Shown: positions 22,491 through 32,173 of the stretch, one piece after another | How positions within the stretch are numbered: position 1 is the first letter of the stretch | Layout of the letters: the number at the start of each line of letters is the position of its first letter | Source: Mycobacterium intracellulare ATCC 13950 | GTDB lineage: Bacteria; Actinomycetota; Actinomycetes; Mycobacteriales; Mycobacteriaceae | Reading direction: 5' to 3' | Assembly (NCBI RefSeq): GCF_000277125.1 | Contig: NC_016946.1 | Coordinates: 4,898,001-4,962,000, forward strand | Length of the DNA stretch: 64,000 nucleotides | The notes under the pieces: generated by a model | Databases searched by the model: none | The model's input: only the letters and a program-made list of their open reading frames with translations | What the model was told of the DNA's origin: nothing | Made by a program: the position numbers and the translations under genes

Positions 22491-24167
22491 ATGAGCCAGT
22501 CGCTCGGGCTATCGATCGGGGTGGCCAATCTGGTGGCGGCCCGCGCCGGCACCGCCCCGGTCACCCGCAGCTCGGTGGTCACCCTGTTCGAGCACCGTCC
22601 CACCGAAGTCGGCCTGCCGGAAGAGAATCCGAACCTGACCGCACCCGGCCTGGTGCTGCGCGGGTTCGTCGAGCGGGTCGGCGACCGGGCACCGCTGGTG
22701 GCGGCCGACGGCACCAAGTACCTGGGCGCGGCGCTGACGGTCGAGGCGATCGAGGCGATGGCCCGCACGGTCGGCTACGGGACACCGATCAGCATCGCGG
22801 TCCCCGCCTACTGGTCCGACGAACAGTTCGCGGCGCTGCGCGACGAGTTCTTCGCCCAGTCGGATCTCGCGCGCGGTGGGGTCGCGCCGATGCTGGTTTC
22901 CGACGCCACGGCCGCGGTGGCGGCCCTGCGCGGCACGCCGGGGTTTCCCGCCGACGGCGTCGTCGCGCTGTGCGACTTCGGTGCCGGCGGCACTACCGTC
23001 ACGGTGCTGGACGCCAATGCCGGCTTTGCGCCCGTCGCCCCGGCCGTGCGGCACACCGACTTCTCCGGCGACGCGATCGATCAGCTCATCGTCGATCACC
23101 TGCTGGCCTCCGATGTCAGCACCGCCGTCCTGGGCGGCGGCGCGCGGATGGGATCGCAGACCCGCCTGCTGGCCGCCTGCCGGCGCGCCAAGGAACAACT
23201 GTCGACCGCCGCGGTGAGCACCGTCGCGGGGGCGTCCGGGGAGTCCACCCAACTGACCCGCACCGAGTTCGAGCAACTGATCTCCCCACCGCTGGACCGG
23301 TTTGTCACCTCGCTGCAAGACACGTTGCGGCGCAACGGAATTCCGAACACCAACCTGCGCGCCGTGGCGATCGTCGGCGGGGGCGCAAGCATCCCGCTGA
23401 TCACCGCGCGGTTGTCGCAGCGCTTCGGGGTTCCGGTCCGCAGCGCGGCGCAGCCGGCGTCACTCGCCGCACTCGGCGCCGCGGCGCTCGGTGCGCAGTA
23501 CGCAGCGGGGGGCGCCGAAACCACCGCGGCCGCCGCCGTGGAGACGCCGACCGAAATGGTCGGCACCGCGGGAATCGGGGCCACCCAGGCCGCGTGGGCC
23601 GCCCAGGCCACCGATGTGGATGACGCCCTGGCGTGGTCGCAAGACGCCGATTCCGACGAGCCGGTGCCCTACACCGGCCGCGACGCAACCGGCGAATATG
23701 CCAGCGAGGCACGGGAATTCGAGTACCCCGAGCAGGGCGGGCTGCCCTGGTACAAGCGCACAGCGCTGGTGTTGACCGTCGCCGGGGCGGGGGTGGCGGT
23801 GCTGGTGGCCGCGGCGCTGGCGATCGGCCTGTTGATGACGAAGTCCACCCCGGCCCCCCCGACGTCCTCGCCCAACCCACCGCCACCACCACAAACGGTG
23901 ACCATCACCGGGCCGAACGACAGCACCACCGTCACCGTCGTTCCGGCTCCGCCGCCACCGTCCAGCGAGGCGCCGGCCACCACGACCACCACGACACCGC
24001 CGCCGGAGCCGTCGACCACGACGACGACACCCCCGCCGAGCACCACGACGACCACCACCGCGCCGCCCACCACGACATCGCAGGTGACCACCACGTCCGC
24101 GGCGCCGACGACGACCACCCGGGTGCGACCCCTGCCGCCGATCTTCCAGCCCCCATTCGGGCGCTGA
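22491..24167 (+). CDS. Hsp70-like (ASKHA) membrane protein with Pro/Thr-rich tail
   Basis: A 558-residue protein. The first about 340 residues follow the Hsp70/actin ATPase plan: degenerate phosphate-1 LGLSIGVANLVAA, phosphate-2 LCDFGAGGTTVTVLD, and adenosine motif AVAIVGGGASIPLI followed by ALGAAALGAQYA. The Asp of phosphate-1 is replaced by Ser, so ATP hydrolysis may be lost. A linker leads to one transmembrane helix (about 425-447) and an extracytoplasmic tail of Pro and Thr repeats. There is no peptide-binding domain, so it is not a classical chaperone. A signalling or cell-envelope role is inferred. Confidence 0.82.
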   Translation: MSQSLGLSIGVANLVAARAGTAPVTRSSVVTLFEHRPTEVGLPEENPNLTAPGLVLRGFVERVGDRAPLVAADGTKYLGAALTVEAIEAMARTVGYGTPISIAVPAYWSDEQFAALRDEFFAQSDLARGGVAPMLVSDATAAVAALRGTPGFPADGVVALCDFGAGGTTVTVLDANAGFAPVAPAVRHTDFSGDAIDQLIVDHLLASDVSTAVLGGGARMGSQTRLLAACRRAKEQLSTAAVSTVAGASGESTQLTRTEFEQLISPPLDRFVTSLQDTLRRNGIPNTNLRAVAIVGGGASIPLITARLSQRFGVPVRSAAQPASLAALGAAALGAQYAAGGAETTAAAAVETPTEMVGTAGIGATQAAWAAQATDVDDALAWSQDADSDEPVPYTGRDATGEYASEAREFEYPEQGGLPWYKRTALVLTVAGAGVAVLVAAALAIGLLMTKSTPAPPTSSPNPPPPPQTVTITGPNDSTTVTVVPAPPPPSSEAPATTTTTTPPPEPSTTTTTPPPSTTTTTTAPPTTTSQVTTTSAAPTTTTRVRPLPPIFQPPFGR

Positions 24168-24416
24168 CGCGAACGATTGCGTCTGGCCGGAAAAGGGCTC
24201 CGAAAAGGGTCATTTAACGAAATTTGGTGGCGCTGGTCACTCCGACAAACGTCACACCCGGCGAGCGGGTATCAACTAGCAGGCCAGAGGCGCCGACGAA
24301 CCCGAAGTTAGGGGAGCCTTTCTCGCGCCGAAAGCCGCGAAGATGTAACTATGAGCGGGGCTTAAGCAGGCAAATAGAGCACAGGCCGAATTATCTATGC
24401 ATTGGGGAGACCTTCT

Positions 24417-27383
24417 GTGACAACGCAGATGCTCATCAGGCTGGTCGTGGGCGTGGGCATGACGCTGGTCGTGGCCGCGCTCGCCGCACGACGGGTCCTG
24501 TGGCTGTTCAAGCTGATCACGTCCGGCAAGCCGGCCCCGGGGCACACCGACGAACCCGGCAAACGAATCTGGGCCGAGCTCTCCGAGGTCTTCGGGCAGC
24601 GCAAGCTGTTGAAGTGGTCGATCCCCGGCCTGGCGCACTTCTTCACCATGTGGGGCTTCTTCATCCTCCTCACGGTCTACATCGAGGCCTACGGGCTGTT
24701 GTTCCAGGACAACTTCCACATCCCGTTCATCGGGCGGTGGGACGCGCTGGGCTTCCTGCAGGACTTCTTCGCCACGGCCGTCTTCCTCGGCATCGCCACC
24801 TTCGCCGTCATCCGGTTGATGCGCAGCCCGAAGGAGATCGGCCGCTCATCCCGGTTCTACGGCTCGCACACCGGCGGCGCCTGGCTGGTGCTGTTCATGA
24901 TCTTCAACGTCGTGTGGACCTACGTGCTGGTGCGCGGATCCGCGGTCAACAACGGCACGCTGCCCTACGGCAACGGGGCCTTCCTGTCGCAACTGTTCGG
25001 CGCGATCCTGCGCCCGCTGGGGCAGCCCGCCAACGAGATCATCGAAACGGTGGCCCTGCTGCTGCACATCGCGGTCATGCTGGCCTTCCTGATCATCGTG
25101 CTGCACTCCAAGCACATGCACATCTTCACGGCGCCGATCAACGTCATCTTCAAGCGGCTGCCCGACGGGCTCGGCCCGCTGCTGCCGCTCGAGCACGACG
25201 GCAAGCCGATCGACTTCGAAAACCCGCCCGACGACGCGACATTCGGGCGCGGCAAGGTCGAGGACTTCAGCTGGAAGGCCATGCTGGACTTCGCCACCTG
25301 TACCGAGTGCGGGCGCTGCCAGTCGCAGTGCCCGGCATGGAACACCGGCAAGCCGCTGTCCCCCAAGCTCGTTATCATGGACCTGCGCGACCACTGGATG
25401 GCCAAGGCGCCCTACATCCTGGGTGACAAGGAGAGCCCACTGGAGAGCACGCCGGCGGGCGGGCTCGGCGAGGAGCTGTCCGGCGAAGAGCACGCCGAGG
25501 CCCACCACGTTCCCGAGTCGGGCTTCGGCCGCGTCATGGGTTCCGGCCCGGAGCAGGCCACCCGGCCGCTGGTCGGCACCGAGGAGCAGGGCGGCGTCAT
25601 CGACCCCGACGTGCTGTGGTCCTGCGTGTCCTGCGGCGCCTGCGTCGAGCAGTGCCCGGTGGACATCGAGCACGTCGATCACATCATCGACATGCGCCGC
25701 TACCAGGTGATGATGGAGTCCGAGTTCCCCTCGGAACTGTCGGTGCTGTTCAAGAACCTGGAAACCAAGGGCAACCCGTGGGGCCAGAACGCGTCGGACC
25801 GCACCAACTGGATCGACGAGGTCGACTTCGACGTGCCGGTCTACGGCGAGGACGTCGACAGCTTCGACGGCTACGAGTACCTGTTCTGGGTCGGCTGCGC
25901 CGGCGCCTACGACGACAAGGCCAAGAAGACCACCAAGGCCGTCGCCGAGCTGCTGGCCATCGCCGGGGTGAAGTACCTGGTGCTCGGCACCGGCGAGTCC
26001 TGCAACGGCGACTCCGCGCGCCGCTCGGGCAACGAGTTCCTATTCCAGCAGCTGGCCGCGCAAGCCGTCGAGACCCTGGACGGGCTGTTCGAGGGCACCG
26101 AGACCGTCGACCGCAAGATCGTGGTGACCTGCCCGCACTGCTTCAACACCCTGGGCCGCGAGTACCGCCAGCTCGGCGCGAACTACTCGGTGCTGCACCA
26201 CACCCAGCTGCTCAACCGGCTGGTCCGGGACAACAGGCTGGTGCCGGTGACGCCGGTGTCGCAGGACATCACCTACCACGACCCCTGCTACCTGGGCCGG
26301 CACAACAAGGTCTACGAGGCGCCGCGTGAGCTGATCGGGACCTCTGGGGCGAACCTGACCGAGATGCCGCGGCACGCCGAGCGCAGCTTCTGCTGCGGCG
26401 CCGGCGGCGCGCGGATGTGGATGGAAGAGCACATCGGCAAGCGGATCAACCACGAGCGTGTCGACGAGGCGCTGGCCACCGGGGCCACCACCATCGCCAC
26501 CGCGTGCCCGTTCTGCCGGGTGATGGTCACCGACGGCGTCAACGACCGGCAGGAGGAGGCCGGGCGCAGCGGTGTCGAGGTGCTCGACGTCGCCCAGATC
26601 CTGCTCGCGTCCCTCGAATACGACAAGGCGACGCTGCCCGAAAAGGGCACGGCCGCCAAGGAAGCCGAAAAACGGGCGGCCGCGGCGCCCAAGGCCGCGA
26701 CGGCCACGGCGACCGCACCCGCCGAAGAGGCCGAGGAGGCGCAAGCCGAGGCGGCCCCGAAGGCCGCGGCCGCACCCGCCGCTCCCGTCAAGGGGCTCGG
26801 GATCGCCGGCGGCGCCAAGAAACCCGGGGCCAAGAAAGCCGCGCCCGCCGCGGAAGGCAAGGCCGAAGCGGCCGCCCCGGTCAAGGGGCTGGGCATCGCC
26901 GGCGGCGCCAAGAAACCAGGGGCCAAGAAGGCGGCACCGGCCAAGGCCGAGGCACCTGCCGAAGCGGCCGCGCCCGAGGCCGAGACCGAGGCCAAGGCGC
27001 CCGCCGCGCCCGTGAAGGGCCTGGGCCTGGCCGCGGGCGCCAAGCGACCCGGCGCCAAGAAGGCGGCCCCGAAGGCCGAGGCCCCCAAGGCCGAAGCACC
27101 CGAGGCCGAAGTGGCGCCGGAAGCCGAACCCGAGGCCAAGGCGCCCGCCGCGCCGGTGAAGGGCCTGGGCATCGCCGCGGGCGCCAAACGACCCGGCGCC
27201 AAGAAGGCGGCCCCGAAAGCCGAGGCGCCGAAAGCAGAAGCCGAGCCCGCCGAACAGGCGCCGGCCGAGCCGGCACCGAAAGCGGAGTCGGCAAAGCAGG
27301 CCGACGGCGACGACGCACCGTCGCAGCCGCCGGTCAAAGGCCTGGGCATCGCCCGCGGGGCGCGACCCCCGGGCAAGCGCTGA
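24417..27383 (+). CDS. etfD: Membrane ETF oxidoreductase EtfD (Rv0338c-like)
   Basis: A 988-residue protein that passes electrons from reduced ETF (fatty-acid beta-oxidation) to the quinone pool. The N-terminal about 250 residues hold several membrane helices with His residues that could ligate haem. Next are two 4Fe-4S clusters (CTECGRCQSQC near 295 and CVSCGACVEQC near 403), then two CCG domains (CPHCFN, CCGAGGARMW) as in HdrB/GlpC-type subunits. The last about 250 residues are an Ala/Lys/Glu-rich tail with five VKGLG(I/L)A repeats, longer than in M. tuberculosis (882 residues in total as I recall). The GTG at 24417 follows GGGGAG. Confidence 0.9.
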   Translation: MTTQMLIRLVVGVGMTLVVAALAARRVLWLFKLITSGKPAPGHTDEPGKRIWAELSEVFGQRKLLKWSIPGLAHFFTMWGFFILLTVYIEAYGLLFQDNFHIPFIGRWDALGFLQDFFATAVFLGIATFAVIRLMRSPKEIGRSSRFYGSHTGGAWLVLFMIFNVVWTYVLVRGSAVNNGTLPYGNGAFLSQLFGAILRPLGQPANEIIETVALLLHIAVMLAFLIIVLHSKHMHIFTAPINVIFKRLPDGLGPLLPLEHDGKPIDFENPPDDATFGRGKVEDFSWKAMLDFATCTECGRCQSQCPAWNTGKPLSPKLVIMDLRDHWMAKAPYILGDKESPLESTPAGGLGEELSGEEHAEAHHVPESGFGRVMGSGPEQATRPLVGTEEQGGVIDPDVLWSCVSCGACVEQCPVDIEHVDHIIDMRRYQVMMESEFPSELSVLFKNLETKGNPWGQNASDRTNWIDEVDFDVPVYGEDVDSFDGYEYLFWVGCAGAYDDKAKKTTKAVAELLAIAGVKYLVLGTGESCNGDSARRSGNEFLFQQLAAQAVETLDGLFEGTETVDRKIVVTCPHCFNTLGREYRQLGANYSVLHHTQLLNRLVRDNRLVPVTPVSQDITYHDPCYLGRHNKVYEAPRELIGTSGANLTEMPRHAERSFCCGAGGARMWMEEHIGKRINHERVDEALATGATTIATACPFCRVMVTDGVNDRQEEAGRSGVEVLDVAQILLASLEYDKATLPEKGTAAKEAEKRAAAAPKAATATATAPAEEAEEAQAEAAPKAAAAPAAPVKGLGIAGGAKKPGAKKAAPAAEGKAEAAAPVKGLGIAGGAKKPGAKKAAPAKAEAPAEAAAPEAETEAKAPAAPVKGLGLAAGAKRPGAKKAAPKAEAPKAEAPEAEVAPEAEPEAKAPAAPVKGLGIAAGAKRPGAKKAAPKAEAPKAEAEPAEQAPAEPAPKAESAKQADGDDAPSQPPVKGLGIARGARPPGKR

Positions 27384-27442
27384 CCTGCGATTTTTGCGCT
27401 TGACAGCAAATTTCAGTGGACAGTGATGGCACCATTGGTGAT

Positions 27443-28720
27443 GTGACCACCCACCAGCTGCCTCATCAGCTGCCACCGCACCCGTCGGCCCATCACCGGC
27501 AGCAGCGCACTTTCGTGCAGTCGTCGAAGCTTCAGGACGTCCTGTACGAGATCCGCGGCCCGGTACATCAGCAGGCCGCGCGGCTGGAGGCCGAGGGTCA
27601 TCGCATCCTCAAGCTCAACATCGGCAACCCGGCGCCGTTCGGCTTCGAGGCGCCCGACGTGATCATGCGCGACATGATCCAGGCCCTCCCGTACGCGCAG
27701 GGTTACTCCGACTCGCAGGGCATCCTGCCGGCCCGCCGCGCGGTGGTCACCCGCTACGAGTTGGTCGACGGATTCCCCCGCTTCGACGTCGACGACGTCT
27801 ACCTGGGCAACGGGGTCTCCGAGCTGATCACGATGACGCTGCAGGCCCTGCTCGACAACGGTGACGAGGTGCTGATCCCGTCACCCGACTACCCGCTGTG
27901 GACGGCGTCGACGTCGCTGGCGGGCGGCACCCCGGTGCACTACCTGTGCGACGAGACGCAGGGCTGGCAGCCCGACATCGCCGACATGGAGTCCAAGATC
28001 ACCGACCGCACCAAGGCGCTGGTGGTGATCAACCCGAACAACCCGACCGGCGCGGTGTACACCAGCGAAGTGCTCACGCAGATCGTCGAATTGGCGCGCA
28101 AGCACGAGCTGCTGCTGCTCGCCGACGAGATCTACGACAAGATCCTCTACGGCGACGCCAAGCACATCAACCTGGCCTCGCTGGCGCCGGACATGTTGTG
28201 CCTGACGTTCAACGGGCTGTCCAAGGCCTACCGGGTGGCCGGGTATCGGGCCGGCTGGCTGGCGATCACCGGGCCCAAGGACCACGCCGGCAGCTTCATC
28301 GAGGGGATCAACCTGCTGGCCAACATGCGCCTGTGCCCCAATGTCCCGGCGCAGCACGCGATCCAGGTCGCCCTGGGCGGCTACCAGAGCATCGACGACC
28401 TCGTCCTGCCCGGCGGCCGGCTGCTCGAGCAGCGCGACGTCGCCTGGACCAAGCTCAACGAGATTCCGGGGGTGTCCTGCGTCAAGCCGGACGGCGCTCT
28501 CTACGCCTTCCCGCGGCTGGACCCCGAGGTCTACGACATCGACGACGACGAGCAGCTCGTCCTCGATTTGCTGCTGCAGGAGAAGATTCTGGTCACCCAG
28601 GGCACCGGCTTCAATTGGCCCGCACCGGATCACCTGCGCATCGTGACCCTGCCGTGGGCCCGCGATCTGGCGGCGGCCATCGAGCGGCTGGGCAACTTCC
28701 TCGTCGCCTATCGCCAGTAA
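27443..28720 (+). CDS. aspC: Aminotransferase AspC/AlaA-type (Rv0337c-like)
   Basis: A 425-residue PLP-dependent class I/II aminotransferase annotated aspC in M. tuberculosis; related enzymes (AlaA type) interconvert alanine/pyruvate and glutamate/2-oxoglutarate. The PLP Lys lies in FNGLSKAYRVAGYRAGW, the Asn/Asp contacts in NPNNPTGAVY and ADEIYDKILY, and the substrate Arg near HLRIVTLP. The GTG at 27443 gives the VTTHQLPHQLPPHP N-terminus expected for mycobacteria. It follows etfD after 59 bases in the same order as in M. tuberculosis. Confidence 0.93.
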   Translation: MTTHQLPHQLPPHPSAHHRQQRTFVQSSKLQDVLYEIRGPVHQQAARLEAEGHRILKLNIGNPAPFGFEAPDVIMRDMIQALPYAQGYSDSQGILPARRAVVTRYELVDGFPRFDVDDVYLGNGVSELITMTLQALLDNGDEVLIPSPDYPLWTASTSLAGGTPVHYLCDETQGWQPDIADMESKITDRTKALVVINPNNPTGAVYTSEVLTQIVELARKHELLLLADEIYDKILYGDAKHINLASLAPDMLCLTFNGLSKAYRVAGYRAGWLAITGPKDHAGSFIEGINLLANMRLCPNVPAQHAIQVALGGYQSIDDLVLPGGRLLEQRDVAWTKLNEIPGVSCVKPDGALYAFPRLDPEVYDIDDDEQLVLDLLLQEKILVTQGTGFNWPAPDHLRIVTLPWARDLAAAIERLGNFLVAYRQ

Positions 28721-28752
28721 GCACCCAGGAAACCGCCTCTACGCTCGACCGG

Positions 28753-30018
28753 GTGACGCACTCCCACTCGCACAGCCTGCCGCCGGGCCCGTCCGGCATC
28801 GATCCGTTGCCCGCCAGGATCGTTGTCGGGCTGCTGGTCGCGATCGGTGTGGCGGTGGCCGTCGGCGCGATCCTGTTGTGGCCCAGTCGGCAGCGCGTCG
28901 ACATCCCGATGCCGCTGCAGAACGCGTCCGGCGGCGCGGTGAGCACGCAGGCCGGGCACGTGCTGTCCAGCGGGTTGGGCGACTGCGGCAGCCCGTCGGT
29001 CAGTCAGGTCCTCACCGGCCCGCCCAAGCCCGCAGCGCCCGGCGCCGGGCGCTGCGTGTTGACCCAAGTCGCCGTCGATTCCGGACCCAACGCGGGCGCC
29101 ACCACCCTGCTCGAGTCCTCCCCCGGGCCGGGTCAACCGAAATTCGCGGTGGGCGACCGCATTCGGGTCGTGCGCCAGGTCGACGACCAGGGCGCCACCA
29201 GCTACGCGTTCTACGACTTCGAACGGGGTTGGGCGCTGGTCGGTTTGGCGATCGCGTTCGCGGTGGTGATCGTGGCCGTGGCGCGCTGGCGCGGGCTGCT
29301 CGCGCTGGTGGGCATCCTGGTCGCGTTCGTGGTGCTGGTCATGTTTCTGCTGCCGGCCCTGCGGGACGGCGCCCCCGCGGTGCCGGTGGCGCTGGTGGCG
29401 TCGGCGGCGATCCTCTACGCGGTCATCTATCTTGCCCACGGGGTCAGCCTGCGGACCAGCGCCGCGCTGCTGGGCACCCTGTCGGCTCTGCTGCTTGCAG
29501 CCGGATTATCTTGGGCGGCAATACAATTGGCGCATCTCACCGGTCTGTCGGACGAGCAGAACACCACCGTCAGCGCGTACCTGGGCAACGTGTCGATCGG
29601 TGGCCTGCTGCTGGCCGGTTTCATCATCGGGTCGCTGGGTGTGCTCAACGATGTGACGGTGACCCAGTCCTCGACGGTGTTCGAGCTCGCCCGCCTCGGG
29701 GGCTCGCGGCGAGCGATCTTCGTGGGCGCCATCCGGGTGGGGCGCGATCACATCGCCAGTACCGTCTACACGCTGGTGCTGGCCTACGCGGGCAGTTCGC
29801 TGCCGCTGCTGCTGCTGTTCAGCGTCGCCAACCGCTCACTGACGGACGTGCTGACCGGGGAGAGCGTGGCCATCGAGATCGCCCGCTCGGCGGTGGGCGG
29901 GATGGCGTTGGCGCTGTCGGTGCCGCTGACCACGGGGATCGCGGCGGTGCTGGCGAAGCCTAGCGGCGGTCGTAAGCGCGGCGAAGCCGCGCGTAGCGGG
30001 CCGCCGCCACCGGCCTAG
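28753..30018 (+). CDS. YibE/F-family integral membrane protein
   Basis: A 421-residue protein with one N-terminal helix (about 23-45), an extracytoplasmic domain of about 100 residues, and then seven or so helices from about residue 155 on. The conserved [20 protein letters not shown] and [18 protein letters not shown] segments are hallmarks of the YibE/F family, whose transport substrate is not established. An N-terminal His-rich start (THSHSHS) is notable and could bind metal. It follows aspC after 32 bases. Its TAG stop overlaps the rmlA stop on the other strand. Confidence 0.82.
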   Translation: MTHSHSHSLPPGPSGIDPLPARIVVGLLVAIGVAVAVGAILLWPSRQRVDIPMPLQNASGGAVSTQAGHVLSSGLGDCGSPSVSQVLTGPPKPAAPGAGRCVLTQVAVDSGPNAGATTLLESSPGPGQPKFAVGDRIRVVRQVDDQGATSYAFYDFERGWALVGLAIAFAVVIVAVARWRGLLALVGILVAFVVLVMFLLPALRDGAPAVPVALVASAAILYAVIYLAHGVSLRTSAALLGTLSALLLAAGLSWAAIQLAHLTGLSDEQNTTVSAYLGNVSIGGLLLAGFIIGSLGVLNDVTVTQSSTVFELARLGGSRRAIFVGAIRVGRDHIASTVYTLVLAYAGSSLPLLLLFSVANRSLTDVLTGESVAIEIARSAVGGMALALSVPLTTGIAAVLAKPSGGRKRGEAARSGPPPPA

Positions 30019-30890
30019 TGAAACCGGCTCCGCTCCAACAGGTTCAGCAGATAGGAGCCATACCCGGACTTGAGCAGGCTGTGCGCGCGCTGCGCCAATT
30101 GTTCATCGGTGATCCAGCCCTGCTGCCACGCCACCTCCTCGGGCACGCTGACCTTGAGGCCCTGGCGTCGTTCCAGCGTGCGGACGAAGTCGCTGGCGTC
30201 CAGCAGCGAGTCGAACGTGCCCGTGTCCAGCCAGGCCGTGCCGCGGGCCATCACCTCGACCGAGAGCCGGCCCCGGTTGAGATAGATCTGGTTGACCTCG
30301 GTGATCTCGTACTCGCCGCGCGCCGATTTCTTGAGCCCCTTGGCGATTTCGATCACGTCGTTGTCGTAGAAGTACAAACCCGGCACCGCGTAGTTGGATT
30401 TCGGTGTCTTGGGTTTCTCTTCCAAGGACAGCGCCAGGCCGTCGTCGCTGAATTCGACCACACCGTAGGCCGACGGGTTGGCCACCCAGTACGCGAAAAC
30501 CGCTCCCCCGCTTATGGTTTGGAATCGGCGCAAGCTGGTGCCCAGTCCCGGTCCGTAGAAGATGTTGTCTCCCAACACCAAAGCCACCGACTCGTTGCCG
30601 ATGTGGTCGGCGCCCAAAACGAACGCCTGGGCCAGACCGTCGGGCCGGTCCTGTGTCACGTAGGTGATGTTGACGCCGAATTGTGAGCCGTCGCCCAGGA
30701 GCCGCTGAAATCCCGGCGCGTCATGCGGGGTGGTGATCACCAGGATGTCGCGGATTCCGGCCATCATCAGGGTGGACAGCGGGTAGTAGACCATCGGTTT
30801 GTCGTAGACCGGCAGCAACTGCTTGCTGATGCCCGTGGTGATCGGATGCAGGCGGGTGCCCGACCCGCCGGCCAAGATGATTCCGCGCAT
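30015..30890 (-). CDS. rmlA: Glucose-1-phosphate thymidylyltransferase
   Basis: A 291-residue nucleotidyltransferase that makes dTDP-glucose, the first step to dTDP-rhamnose, which supplies the rhamnose linker between peptidoglycan and arabinogalactan. The signature [11 protein letters not shown], the base-binding [11 protein letters not shown], the metal-binding LGDNIFYG and the EEKPKTPKS segment are intact. Length fits the 288-residue M. tuberculosis RmlA (Rv0334). It is convergent with the YibE/F gene, the two stop codons sharing a CTAG. Confidence 0.97.
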   Translation of the reverse strand: MRGIILAGGSGTRLHPITTGISKQLLPVYDKPMVYYPLSTLMMAGIRDILVITTPHDAPGFQRLLGDGSQFGVNITYVTQDRPDGLAQAFVLGADHIGNESVALVLGDNIFYGPGLGTSLRRFQTISGGAVFAYWVANPSAYGVVEFSDDGLALSLEEKPKTPKSNYAVPGLYFYDNDVIEIAKGLKKSARGEYEITEVNQIYLNRGRLSVEVMARGTAWLDTGTFDSLLDASDFVRTLERRQGLKVSVPEEVAWQQGWITDEQLAQRAHSLLKSGYGSYLLNLLERSRFH

Positions 30891-30913
30891 GGATAGCTCC
30901 TGTGCCTGTGGTC

Positions 30914-31288
30914 CTAGTCGACGGCGTCGGATTCGGTGAGCTCGGTGGCCGCCAGCGCCGACGCGAGGCTGTCGTGCCGGAACACGGAGGTGACGTGGTC
31001 GCGCACCACCCGGAACGTCAGCGCGGCGTCGGTGGCGGCCCCCGGATCGCCGGTGCTGCCGGGTTTGAGTTCGACGGCGACGACACCGTCGTGCACATAC
31101 ATGCGGCCGAGCTCGGTCGCCGGCCGATGCGAGGCGGCCCAGCTGCGCAGCGCCTCGTGGCCCTGTGCGGCCCCGTGCGCGTCGCCCATCTCGATGTCGT
31201 CGCTGGACAGGGAGGCCAAGGTCTCGATGTCCGCGGCGTTGAGGGCGTCGTGCCATGCCAGAACGGTGGCGATCTCCGATGTGGTCAT
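30914..31288 (-). CDS. SnoaL/NTF2-like small protein (Rv0333-like)
   Basis: A 124-residue cone-shaped-fold protein of the SnoaL-like class: an N-terminal helix pair ([32 protein letters not shown]) and a strand-rich C-terminal half. Proteins of this fold bind small hydrophobic ligands or act as isomerases or hydrolases. Length and position next to rmlA match Rv0333. It lies 23 bases before rmlA on the same strand, so the two may be cotranscribed. Function is unknown. Confidence 0.75.
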   Translation of the reverse strand: MTTSEIATVLAWHDALNAADIETLASLSSDDIEMGDAHGAAQGHEALRSWAASHRPATELGRMYVHDGVVAVELKPGSTGDPGAATDAALTFRVVRDHVTSVFRHDSLASALAATELTESDAVD

Positions 31289-31317
31289 GGTGTGCAAATT
31301 ACCGTGCGGCGCCGCGG

Positions 31318-32073
31318 CTAGAGCGGCGTACGGTCCAACCAGCGCTCCCACACGGCTTCGTCCCCGAACAGTTGGACGCCCGTGTCGGCCAGCGGGCGCC
31401 GGCGCAAAATCGCCAGCAGCAGCTCGGTGGCGCCGCCGCGCAGTGCCACGCTGCCCTTGCCGTGCTCGTGCGACCACGTGACCCGGCCCTGATCGACGGC
31501 GGCCGTCCACTCCCCGGCCTCGCCGAGGCCGGGGTCGGTGGCATGCAGGTGCAGGGTGGTCCCGTCCTCGAGGGGAAGCGGCGCCCCCTGGCCGCCCGCC
31601 TGGATCGCGACCCGCTCCAGCCATTCGGTGATCCCGTCGGCCGCGATGTCGGGCTCGAGGGCGAAATCGGTGCCCAGCGCGATCGCGGCGTCGGCCCGGT
31701 GCACGGCCACCTCGTGCAGCCGGCGCCGGATCCACCAGTTCGCCGGGCGCGGCCCGAGGAACGTCCAGACCGGCGTCTCCACCCCGGTCAGCTCGACGGC
31801 GTCCACCAGCCGTTGGGCGCCGCCGTGGAGCCAGGAGATCGCGTCGGCGGGGTCGGGCGGCGGCTTGCCGCCCTCCACGGTGCGGGGGTCGAGGTAGCTC
31901 TCGAGCCGGTCGCGCACGATCTGGGCCGCCCAGCGGTCGCCGCGCCCGACGTGGCGGAACAGCTGCCGCAGGGTCCACTCCGGGCAGGTGGGCACCGGCG
32001 TGGACTCGTCGGCACCGTCGAACAGCTCCGCGAAAGCCCGGTTCTGGTCGAGGAATGCGCCGGCGTAGTCCAC
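31318..32073 (-). CDS. Mycothiol-dependent maleylpyruvate isomerase/DinB-fold protein (Rv0332-like)
   Basis: A 251-residue protein with the TIGR03083-type N-terminal four-helix bundle (FAELFDGADESTPVPTCPEWTLRQLFRHVGRGDRWAA) and a C-terminal MDMPI-like domain (about 160-250). Two His in the bundle (RHVG and EVAVHRAD) fit the metal-binding DinB/MDMPI superfamily, which uses mycothiol or metal cofactors. It corresponds to Rv0332 in position beside Rv0333 and rmlA. The GTG at 32073 gives a natural VDYAGAFLDQ start. The substrate is unknown. Confidence 0.78.
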   Translation of the reverse strand: MDYAGAFLDQNRAFAELFDGADESTPVPTCPEWTLRQLFRHVGRGDRWAAQIVRDRLESYLDPRTVEGGKPPPDPADAISWLHGGAQRLVDAVELTGVETPVWTFLGPRPANWWIRRRLHEVAVHRADAAIALGTDFALEPDIAADGITEWLERVAIQAGGQGAPLPLEDGTTLHLHATDPGLGEAGEWTAAVDQGRVTWSHEHGKGSVALRGGATELLLAILRRRPLADTGVQLFGDEAVWERWLDRTPL

Positions 32074-32173
32074 GCCGGTCAGGCTACTCGCGTGGGCCGC
32101 GCCCGCTCGCCTTGCCGTGGGGATCCCGCGCCCTGCAGACTGTCGTCGATGACGAGACGATGGACCAGGCGCC

